Of a stretch of 64,000 nt of DNA, positions 46,487 to 54,990 are shown piece after piece. The stretch comes from Alentia gelatinosa (lineage: Eukaryota > Annelida > Polychaeta > Phyllodocida > Polynoidae), in NCBI GenBank assembly GCA_950022655.1, contig OX465587.1, forward strand, positions 27,221,716 to 27,285,715, written 5' to 3'. The position numbers were made by a program, and so were the translations under genes. Under the pieces are notes generated by a model. It was not told where the DNA came from. It worked only from the letters and a program-made list of their open reading frames with translations, and did not search any database. Numbering within the stretch: the stretch's first letter is position 1; each line of letters opens with the position of its first letter.

Positions 46487-46566
46487 GTGGTGCGCCGGAC
46501 AGCAGAGTGAATATCCGAATGGATGTCGGGGAAAAAGAATATATCGCTCTGGCCGATTCTGGCGCA
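46477..46566 (+). promoter_or_regulatory. Programmed -1 frameshift signal at the gag stop
   Basis: Heptamer GGGAAAC at 46477-46483 lies in the gag frame as G GGA AAC, directly before the TAA (46484-46486). It is one of the classical X XXY YYZ slippery sites. A -1 slip opens the Pol frame without a break. Seven bases on, TGCGCCGGA (46491-46499) can pair with TCTGGCGCA (46558-46566), one G-U pair included. Confidence 0.75.
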
Positions 46567-48393
46567 TGCCGATCGATGATGAAATGCTCGGTGGTTGAGG
46601 AACTGTGTAGGAAAAACGTAAAGGAAATGGGCTTGGTGCAGGGTGAGCGTTTGAAATCTCTATCTGGACATGTCATTGATACTGAGGGAGTATGCATGAT
46701 CAATCTGTTGGGTGAGTCCATCCCTTTTTATGTGGTGAAAGAAATGGGACATGATATGCTGTTAGGCATTGATGCTTTGGGTATATTAGGCGCACACATC
46801 GATTGCAGAAACAAAACCATAACGTTGAAAGATAGGGAATACAAGTGGGGACCAGAAAACGGAAGAGAACGCTATGTTGAAGGTATTTTGAACGAGTTAG
46901 ATGAGTGGCGTTTGAAATTCCCAGAGGTTTTCTCAGGAAAGATCGATCCACATTTCCGGAGAAAGGGGGTACAAATGACAATAGATACGGCCGGCCACGA
47001 CCCGGTCCATCAGAAACCATACAGAGTACCATTGCAAAAGCGAAGAATGGTCGAAGAAGAAATAAGGGGGCTCCTACAGAAAGACATAATCAGGCCCAGT
47101 CAGAGTCCATGGTCCTCACCTGTCCTTTTAGTACCAAAGTCCGATGGATCAGTCAGGTGTGTGGTAGACTATAGGAAAGTAAACGATATAAGCAAAAAGG
47201 ATGCCCACCCTATGCCCCAGGTGCTCGATATATTTGACCAACTCCATGGATCCAAAATGTTTTCAACCATTGATCTAAAATCGGCCTATTGGCAAATCCC
47301 AATCGATCCAAAGAGTAGGGAGAAAACGGCTATGGCTACACATATGGGTCTCTTTGAATGGAACGTCATGCCTTTCGGGTTAGCGAACAGTGGCGCGGTC
47401 TGGCAGAGATATATTAATTCAGTGCTGTCACCTTTGATTTCAAAATCGGTATTGGTATATCTGGACGACATAATTGTATTTTCCAAAGACGAGGCCGAAC
47501 ACACTCAACATTTAGAAGAAGTGATGACATTACTAGCACGAAACCATTTAACAGCAAACCCTGATAAGTGTACATTTCGACGGACGGAAATCAAACTGCT
47601 GGGGTACATTGTGAGCACCGAAGGCGTGTCGCCTGATCCCGAGAAAACGAAGGCGATAAGGGAAATGCCGCCACCACAATGTATCAAGGACGTTAGATCA
47701 TTTCTGGGGATGGCGAATTATTATCGCATGTGCGTGAGAGGGTTCTCTGAAATAGCCGCGCCGCTAGTGGGGTTGACAAAGAAAAACGCTCATTTCCGAT
47801 GGGGGGTGCACGAAGAAACCGCATGGAATGCGCTCAAAGACGAGTTAATTTCTGACAGGGTAATGGCGTTCCCGGACCTAAACAGACCGTTCATTCTATA
47901 CACCGATGCTAGTGATTATTGTGTTGGGGGGATCCTCACTCAGAAAGATGGGAGGGGAGTGGAAAGACCCATACAGTATTTATCCAAAACCCTATCCGAG
48001 GTACAGTCGAGATGGGCGGTTATCGAGAAAGAAGCCTATGCGGTGGTCTGGGCCCTAGAGAAATTCAAACCGTATATTTGGGGATCCGTTCTGTCCATCG
48101 TAACTGATCACCGTCCCCTCGTTAATTTATTCAAGACAAAGATCAACAATATTAAGATCCAAAGGTGGGCTATAACGTTGGCAGAATATGGGGCGCCTAT
48201 AGAATACCGAAAGGGAAGCCAAAATGTCAGGGCCGACATGTTATCGAGACCACCTAGACAAAAGGATAGATTGCAGGGTGCGATGATGTGGGATTTCTGG
48301 GAACACAGCAAATTGAGTCCTATAGAGGTCGAGAAGGGACAGGTGAGAATGGAGAGCGCAAGTGGGCCAAACAGGGTAGAGGGCGGTTTGTAA
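46483..48393 (+). CDS. pol: Pol part 1: protease, reverse transcriptase, RNase H
   Basis: The frame opens by -1 slippage at the end of gag; a GTG at 46507 is not needed as a start. Order: retropepsin (LADSGA catalytic triad near 46550, LLGIDALG flap-side motif), RT (PWSSPVLLVPKSDGSVR, FSTIDLKSAYWQI, MPFGLANSGAVWQ, YLDDIIVF), RNase H (YTDASDY, IEKEAYAVVWALEKF, TDHRPL). All catalytic acidic residues are visible. The frame ends at 48391-48393, just where the integrase frame takes over one register back, consistent with a one-base loss in about 48340-48385. Confidence 0.92.
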   Translation, partial: LSGAPDSRVNIRMDVGEKEYIALADSGACRSMMKCSVVEELCRKNVKEMGLVQGERLKSLSGHVIDTEGVCMINLLGESIPFYVVKEMGHDMLLGIDALGILGAHIDCRNKTITLKDREYKWGPENGRERYVEGILNELDEWRLKFPEVFSGKIDPHFRRKGVQMTIDTAGHDPVHQKPYRVPLQKRRMVEEEIRGLLQKDIIRPSQSPWSSPVLLVPKSDGSVRCVVDYRKVNDISKKDAHPMPQVLDIFDQLHGSKMFSTIDLKSAYWQIPIDPKSREKTAMATHMGLFEWNVMPFGLANSGAVWQRYINSVLSPLISKSVLVYLDDIIVFSKDEAEHTQHLEEVMTLLARNHLTANPDKCTFRRTEIKLLGYIVSTEGVSPDPEKTKAIREMPPPQCIKDVRSFLGMANYYRMCVRGFSEIAAPLVGLTKKNAHFRWGVHEETAWNALKDELISDRVMAFPDLNRPFILYTDASDYCVGGILTQKDGRGVERPIQYLSKTLSEVQSRWAVIEKEAYAVVWALEKFKPYIWGSVLSIVTDHRPLVNLFKTKINNIKIQRWAITLAEYGAPIEYRKGSQNVRADMLSRPPRQKDRLQGAMMWDFWEHSKLSPIEVEKGQVRMESASGPNRVEGGL

Positions 48394-49997
48394 TACATAA
48401 CGGGATAGTATATTCATTAGGGAAGAAAGGGGGAAATGATGACAAACCACAATTGGTGGTGCCCGGATCCCTGACGGAAAAGGTTATCGTTCAGGCCCAC
48501 GAGGGAGTAGGACACATGGGAGTTGAAAAAACCATGAAACGATTAGATGAGCAATTTTGGTGGAACGGCATGGCCCGACAAGTTTTTGAACAACTCGAAA
48601 AGTGCGCCGTTTGCAGTGCTCACAGAATGAAAAGACTGTTCCCACCCGCATCAAATATGCCCATACCTACACGGCCTGGTGAGGTCATGGGTATGGACCT
48701 CATTGGTCCTATGCCAATATCGGAGAATGGGAACCGGTATTGCCTAATGATTATAGACCATTGCTCGGGATGGGCCGAGGCAGAACCCATCCCTGACAAA
48801 TCCGCAGAATCAGTGTTCAGAGTCCTATTCGATAAATATGTACCCCGCTACGGTGCGCCAGCAATTATGGTATGCGACAGGGGATGCGAGTTCAAAAATC
48901 ATACAGTAGAAACGTACTTGAACAAATTGGGTACCAAGGTACACTACACTACTAGCTATCATCCTCAATCGAACGGGAAAACGGAACGATTCAATCGAAC
49001 CATCAAGTCTATCCTAGCCAAATTGGTAGATGCTAGGGCAAATAGATGGGAGAGTGCTTTGGGACCAGCCCTTATGGCACACCGGAGAGCAGTATCGGCG
49101 GCTACGGGGTATTCGCCCTATTTCCTACAGTACGGCAGGGAACCCATCCCCGTTGCGGCTGATTTGGGAGGGGCTTCACATGAGTCATTCACAGCTATTC
49201 TAGACGACAGGTTGAAGGCCATGAAACTAGCCTATGTTATAGTAAAGAACAACTTAGAATCCCAACAAAAGAGGAACAAAGATAGGCTGGACAAACGCCA
49301 CCGGGCAATTCCTTTAGAAAAAGGGGATTTTGTGTTGCTGTTCCAGCCAGCTGCGGCTCCTTTGAATCCACGATTCCAGGGTGGATTTGTAGTTATCGGT
49401 ACCAATGGCGTTACAGCCGCGATTAAGGGACCGGACGGGAAGATACAAACTGTAAATGTAGATCGTTTGCGTCTAGACAAAAACCCGATTGATTCGAAGA
49501 ACATGAACAAGGCACTAGGGGTACGTGCCAGGGCTCGAAATCTCAGAACCTATCCCAGCGATACGCGTAGATACGGAGAGGCCTCATCCAGAGGGACATT
49601 AAAGAGGGGAACAGGTGGGATCGCAGCAGGCCGGAAGGGCGCGCCTCGGAAAAAAGCTAGCGAACCTTCTCGGAACCGATTTGGGAGACCGGACGTAGAT
49701 ACGGGGGTGTCCGACAGAGACTCAGAGAGATATGGGAACGGCCGGGGGACCGATAGCGATGAGGATTCTGAGTACGATCCCGATTGGTTCGGGACGCAGA
49801 CCCACACATCGCGAAAGGGGATAAATGTTGAAAGAGATGATAGTGGGCGCGAACATCTGTATGGGGGTGAATCAGATGTTGGAAGCAATGATGATGATGA
49901 ATACATCCCTCCAGATGGCTCAAAGGGGGCCGGCGATGATACTAGGGCGGGGTCCCGACAAATAGATGGCGGACTAAAAGGATCGGGGGGAGAATAG
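48288..49997 (+). CDS. pol: Pol part 2: integrase with charged C-terminal tail
   Basis: The frame is -1 relative to RT; true homology begins near 48350 (KWAKQGRGRF). An HHCC zinc-binding domain (HEGVGHMG...CAVC) precedes the DDE core: MGMDLIGPMP, IMVCDRGCEF and HPQSNGKTERFNR supply D, D and E. A GPY/F-like region follows (QGGFVVIG...VNVDRLRL). The last ~160 residues are basic, then acidic and disordered, with no chromodomain. No slippery heptamer is evident at the RT/IN overlap, so a mutation is likelier than programmed shifting. Confidence 0.9.
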   Translation: MGFLGTQQIESYRGREGTGENGERKWAKQGRGRFVIHNGIVYSLGKKGGNDDKPQLVVPGSLTEKVIVQAHEGVGHMGVEKTMKRLDEQFWWNGMARQVFEQLEKCAVCSAHRMKRLFPPASNMPIPTRPGEVMGMDLIGPMPISENGNRYCLMIIDHCSGWAEAEPIPDKSAESVFRVLFDKYVPRYGAPAIMVCDRGCEFKNHTVETYLNKLGTKVHYTTSYHPQSNGKTERFNRTIKSILAKLVDARANRWESALGPALMAHRRAVSAATGYSPYFLQYGREPIPVAADLGGASHESFTAILDDRLKAMKLAYVIVKNNLESQQKRNKDRLDKRHRAIPLEKGDFVLLFQPAAAPLNPRFQGGFVVIGTNGVTAAIKGPDGKIQTVNVDRLRLDKNPIDSKNMNKALGVRARARNLRTYPSDTRRYGEASSRGTLKRGTGGIAAGRKGAPRKKASEPSRNRFGRPDVDTGVSDRDSERYGNGRGTDSDEDSEYDPDWFGTQTHTSRKGINVERDDSGREHLYGGESDVGSNDDDEYIPPDGSKGAGDDTRAGSRQIDGGLKGSGGE

Positions 49998-50155
49998 GGC
50001 GGTTACAGGGGTACGCGGTAACCAGACTGAAAAGGCAGGCGCTAGTCGTTCCACGGTCGTGCTGCCATACGCTGGCCCTTCATTACGGTCTGGGAGACAG
50101 ACGGTGAAGTACCGATTGAAATAGTCATACATTAGTATAAAACAAAACCGGAAAC

Positions 50156-51745
50156 ATGTGGTGCGCCTGGATACTGGGAATTTTGTGCCTGGCTATGAGT
50201 TATTTCGCTCAGGATACGCAAATGGAGGGAATTGTGAATGATGGAGTAATTATTACTAAGGCCGGATCTTCAAGAATTATTGGAGGATCATGGTCGTTGG
50301 TGGTCACCATTGAGCGCCCACAAATACCAGATCTACAACAATGGAAAGAAGACACGGAAAATGTGATTAACCAACTCAAACCCATGTACGAAGACAAACG
50401 CAGGGATATGTGGAAATTGCGGATGAATCTAGTCGACGACCGCATTTTTTGGGGCAAAGAGTTGATACGTTGTGGGAGGGTAGACCCTACTACAGGCCCA
50501 AACAAAGACACAAACAGTGACAGACCGAAACGTGGATTAATTAACATAGTGGGAAAGGCCATCAAATTCTTATTCGGACTGGCAACTACCAGTGACTTAA
50601 ACTCGGTGAAGGAGGAAATAAGGAGTTTACAAAGATCATCTTTTGCAGTTCGACATAACCACCATAAACTAATCTCTGTCATGAATTTGACCCGGATGTT
50701 TGTGAAAGAAGACCGTGAAGACATTAACAAACTCAATCAGGCCACCGAGGAGTTAAACCGAATATCAGACAGACTGGCCCGTCGAATGTCGTGGTTAGAC
50801 GAAGCTTTAACACATCTAAGAATCTATGGAATGGTCGAGGGCCACATCGAAATGATGGAAGCATTGTCACACGATTTCATCAGGAGAGCGGAAATATTCA
50901 ACAGACAGTTCCTGGCTCTAGAGCGAAATGATCTAAATAGAGACATTCTACCACCAAAAGTACTGCGTGAAACTTTGGCTTTAATGACTGAGTTAGGATA
51001 TGACGCCATAGACGAACACTGGTATTATAGGTACATGAACGTGTTACCGTTATGGACTCAATCGGGGGAAGATTCTCAAATGGTGTACCAGATATCCCTT
51101 ATCACCGTTGAAAAGGAGGTGTTTCTAAATTATAGACTTCAATATTTCCCGGTGCCAATGAACCCAGAATATGATAGACAAATAGTGGGAAACCAACTAG
51201 TGGCTATTTCAACGGCTTCGAAAGACTCTTTCAAGGTTATGACGAATCTGTGTGTAGGTAACGCGCCAAAGGTATGTCAACCTGTTGTTATGAACTATCC
51301 CAGTGTTTGCGAGGCCGAAATGATAACAATGGCTGATCCCAAACGTTGTAATGTATCCCTCTTCTCGGCAGGGTCCAAAGATCCGCAGTTATACCGATTA
51401 ATCGATGATGCATCTTCAGTGGTTGTGGTATCCAGAAAGAAGGTTACTATCAGGAAATTGTGTTCAGGACAGGTACCACAGATCGTGAACCATGTGGGAG
51501 TGGGCCTATACCATTTAAATAGAACTTGTCGTTTGAAAAGCAAAGAATGGGAAGTAAAGGGCATGTCCATAGGCACTAGCAACGTAACTATTCTTCCAAA
51601 GAAATGGGTAAAATTACCTCGATTGAATATCACCTGGCCAAAGGCGCTAGACCCCATCACGGTTAAAGAACTCAAATTGGGAAGGCGTAGCGAGATACCG
51701 ATTATTGCTTTACCTGACGTTCAAGAGGACTACTTGGGGTGGGAT
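50156..51745 (+). pseudogene. env: Env, baculovirus F/errantivirus type, split by a SINE (N-terminal part)
   Basis: Hydrophobic signal peptide at residues 2-18. A furin-type site RPKR (residues 123-126) is followed by a fusion-peptide-like GLINIVGKAIKFLFG, the spacing seen in baculovirus F and insect errantivirus Env. Next comes a long helical heptad-rich region (about 145-260), then a Cys-rich ectodomain with N-glycosylation sequons. The frame is intact up to the SINE at 51746. From there the open frame runs only into SINE sequence and stops at 51778. No separate splice acceptor was identified. Confidence 0.85.
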
Positions 51746-52142
51746 TTTGGTTTGTTTTGGTTTGTTTTGGTAGTTTAACGTCCAATTTGTTCAATTAGAC
51801 TTACTTTGGGTTTGATCGAATCTATGAGATGAATGTAGGAGAAATCCCACTCCTACACATTTACCGAGGTAAGAGTTCTTTTACTTCCCACACCACATAG
51901 ACATGGTATGAGAAGGATTGGCCTTTGATATAGCAGTAAATCTACCACTGCTGGGGGGTGAAGGAGAAAAGTGGCTGCAGTGGGACCAGAATCAACAAAG
52001 TCCTGTGCTCTTTACCACTGAGCCATCCCACCCTGGTCGCTTCAGTTATGCTTGCGTGCAAGCATATCCGGTCTGCACCACGAGGAGGCGAGGCGACCAA
52101 GAGGGTGAACAGATTGGTAATTTCTGTCCACCCCAGCAGACC
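51746..52142 (-). mobile_element. SINE inserted in env
   Basis: 397 bp, antisense to env, with an 11-bp duplication TGGGGTGGGAT (51735-51745 and 52143-52153). The tRNA-like head is at the right (A-box-like GATGGCTCAGTGGTAAAGAGC on the minus strand). The tail at the left is built of GTTTTGGTTT repeats. Confidence 0.93.
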
Positions 52143-52480
52143 TGGGGTGGGATAGAACGAATAGGTTCTCTATTTATGGAGGTTCGATGGGTATAGCGGC
52201 TATTGTTGTGGTGCTCGTCTCCGTCATTGTGACAGTGTATGTAAATCGCAACCGGATCAAAAATAGATGTATAAAGAAGATTGTTGACGACGAAAACAGC
52301 GATGTTGGTCCTGAACCTCCCCAAATCATTATTGAAAACCACGTAAACGAACCTATATCGATTCCCATGAGAGATATCGTAAACCCTCCTGTAACGCCAA
52401 GAATGAGAGAAATGGTGATGAGTGTCAATCGGAATGTTGGGCAGGGTGAAAAAGTGGTCGAAAGAAAAGACAAGAAATAG
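52143..52480 (+). pseudogene. env: Env C-terminal part: membrane anchor and cytoplasmic tail
   Basis: Open in the same register as env once the SINE and one target copy are discounted. A hydrophobic segment (IAAIVVVLVSVIVTVYV) is followed by a basic stop-transfer and a ~75-residue cytoplasmic tail. Stop at 52478-52480. A short ATG at 52187 lies inside it but is not a natural start. Confidence 0.8.
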
Positions 52481-52876
52481 ACCAACATATCTATGTGACA
52501 TCGTGGGGGGGGGGATGAGATCCACAATGTACTAAGGTAAAGAGGTGATCGCGGAGATTTGAATAACAATTACTGTATCCATGAATCCTAAAACACTGTA
52601 GGGTGCTTTTAGAAATAGGTGTTGTAACCCCATTTTAGTTTACATAATTATGGGAAAATTTTAAGTTTGCAGTGATGGATTTCAAATACGTGAAAATACC
52701 TACCATCTCCATGGGTGGGTCATGATTATGCCTATTTACAAATGTTGTTTATTTATGCTTTTAATGGTTTTGTAGCGTAGCTCTTACAGGTATCTTTTAT
52801 ATTTACGGTTTTGCCGTCATGTAACCCCTGTCATTATATTATTTTCAAATACTTGAAAACTTGGGATGATGACCTG

Positions 52877-53132
52877 TGTAAACATTGTAATGATGTTTCG
52901 ATTGATGATCCTAATAATATGTGCATAATTTATATAGTAACGCGGGTGCTCCGGCAGCCCGAGGTAGTATTGCTGGTACGTTGTCTTGGAAACCATCTCC
53001 ATGGAGACGAGAGCAGCCGGCGAGCTGCTGGCAGGAGAAATGATAATAAAGCTTCAGTATGAACTCAGCAGCGAAAGGAATTAGTCTTGTTCCTTGAGTA
53101 GACCTGCGCTCGTATATAGTGGGGACTTTACA
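52877..53132 (+). repeat. 3' LTR
   Basis: 256 bp, four differences from the 5' LTR. The interval 52481-52876 is untranslated element DNA. Confidence 0.93.
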
Positions 53133-53451
53133 AGAGCATTGAGTACTTGAAGGGGTTTTGCATGCAGGAAAATGGGACTTCCTTCTGTAGTGCCACACCA
53201 TAGATTGATCCACTCATTCCAAAGATCCCTCACACCATGCCAGACTATAACAAATTGCCAGAACATCTGTATTTGCATGTCAATGATACTGCTACAAGAA
53301 ACAGTGAAGGTCCTTTGAGATTCTGCAAGGGAGCCTGATGACTACGAATTGATGGTACAAATTGAGAAAGCAGTTGCTGCTGGATATTTGAATTTGAACA
53401 ACCAAGTCTCAATAAGTGACTTCATAGAGAATTAGGTTCTAGGTAGTCAAG

Positions 53452-53895
53452 TCTGCTGGGGTGGACAGCAATTAACAATCTGTTCGCCCCCTTGGTCGCC
53501 TCCCCTCTTCGTGGTGCAGACCGGATATGCTTGCACGGAAGCATAACAAAAGTGACCGGGTTGGGGAGATAGCTCAGTGGTAAAGAGCACTGGACTTGTA
53601 ATATCAAGGTTGTCAGACTTTGTTGATTCGGGTCCCACTGCAGCCACTTTTCTCCTTCACCACCAGCAGTGGTAGATTTACTGCTATATCAAAGGCCAAT
53701 CATTCTCATACCATGTCTGTGTGGTGTGGGAAGTAAAAAAACTCTCACCTCGGTAAATGTGTAGGGGTGAGGTTTCCACCTAAATTCATTTCATAGATTC
53801 GTTCACCACCCTTGTGGTGTAAAAGAACCTTGAGAAAGTCTGGTGAGAACCTGCAATGGTTAACTGGACGTAAAATCAAACCAACCAACCAACCA
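53452..53895 (+). mobile_element. tRNA-derived SINE, full length (best reference copy)
   Basis: 444 bp with a 7-bp duplication AGTCAAG (53445-53451, 53896-53902). Pol III boxes in the tRNA-like head: A box near 53573 (ATAGCTCAGTGGTAAAGAGC) and B box near 53625 (TTGATTCGGGTCCCACTG). The body runs CAGCAGTGGTAGATTTACTG...CACCACCCTTGTGGTGTAAAAG, then the tail GGACGTAAAATCAAACC and (CCAA)n. The flanks 53137-53445 and 53900-54600 look like one older unknown sequence; no gene is supported there. Confidence 0.92.
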
Positions 53896-54617
53896 AGTCA
53901 AGCTTTATGATTGATTACATGGGTACAGGAGAGATGGGGGGCTTCCAGCAAGACTGCTAGCCGCCAACTACAGCCACAATTTGGCAGGGGTTGATTCACT
54001 GATTTCGGGTCAGAACATTAGCAGAATCTTACAATATGATTCAAGTTCATATGTTAAAAGCAGGACACGGGAACCTCTCCAAGGACTCTCCTGTAAAACT
54101 GGCCAAGGAATACCTAAGGGCTGACATTATCTGCGAGCACCTCTCCAACAGAGTTGACTCCAGATAGCAATGACTGACATTGAAACTGGCCTCCCCCATC
54201 TTTTTTGCAACGGTGCTGTTCCGTCAACAACAGCTGTTTATTTGCTACTTGTTTCTTTTATTTTCGTTTTTAATCAATTTTTATGAAGTGAATATTGTGT
54301 GTACCATCACCAAATTTTGTGGTACAGTCATTCTTCCGCTCGGGCACTAGCGCCTTACTCCTCATTCTAATGGCAGGTGTCAAGCCAAATGAGCAGTAGG
54401 TACAATTTTTGTGTAAGTAATTGGTATAACCCGACCAGGGTTTGAAGCCATGACCTACCATGCTTAAGGTGAACACCCCTACCACTTAGCTACTGAGATT
54501 GGTCAAAATTTTGACAAATGACTGAATGTAGCTGTGTTTGTTCTAAAGCAAAGAAGGAAAGCCTTATGGAAAAAATGCCACATCAATTAAGCCTCCTCTG
54601 TGCTTTTACCCTATTTC

Positions 54618-54710
54618 GATGGGGGGGGGGGGTATGTTTTTTTTGGCATTTCATGGGGGGGACCAACTTTTTTTTGGGTATTCCCATGGGGGGGGGGGGC
54701 AACTTTATTT
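54618..54710. repeat. G-rich dispersed repeat, copy 3
   Basis: G-runs with ACTTTTTTTTGGGTATTCCCA (see 38225-38455). Confidence 0.75.
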
Positions 54711-54990
54711 TGACCAATCAGTGTTAGAAAAACTGTGCCCCCCCTGGGTGATAACTAATAAACGCTCCCTAGTGTTGGCTGTGAAGATAGAAGCCTGCAA
54801 TGTGGCCAATATCCACCAGATAGCGTGTCCATAGACCCTAACAATGTCCTATAATTATCATTATAATTATTCTGTATCGATCATTCAAGGCATACCGACA
54901 CAAGATGTACTGTGCCGTCTTTGTAAAAGATACATAAAAAATAAATGATTCTTTTATTGGCTCCACATTTCAGAATAACCCTAGAATAGA

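Larger units (their letters stand above)
44971..53132 (+). mobile_element. Ty3/gypsy LTR retroelement with env (errantivirus-like)
   Basis: LTR-gag-pro-RT-RH-IN-env-LTR, 8.16 kb, flanked by a 4-bp duplication AGAG (44967-44970, 53133-53136). LTRs are both 256 bp, TGTAAA...TTTACA, and differ at four positions by my count. The integrase-after-RNase-H order and the CHD-less charged tail fit Ty3/gypsy. The element has a Gag/Pol -1 shift site, one frame break before integrase and a SINE in env, so this copy is not intact. No strong polypurine tract abuts the 3' LTR; a G-run at 52503-52515 lies ~360 bp away. Confidence 0.95.

Noticed and set aside
46507..46509. GTG as an independent Pol start
   Set aside because: The frame is open upstream to the gag slippery site, so frameshifting explains it better.
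45641..46567. 308-codon minus-strand frame
   Set aside because: Shadow of gag; no start context, domain or splice support.
53570..53645. tRNA gene
   Set aside because: A and B boxes are present, but no cloverleaf or anticodon arm; it is the head of a SINE with target duplication.
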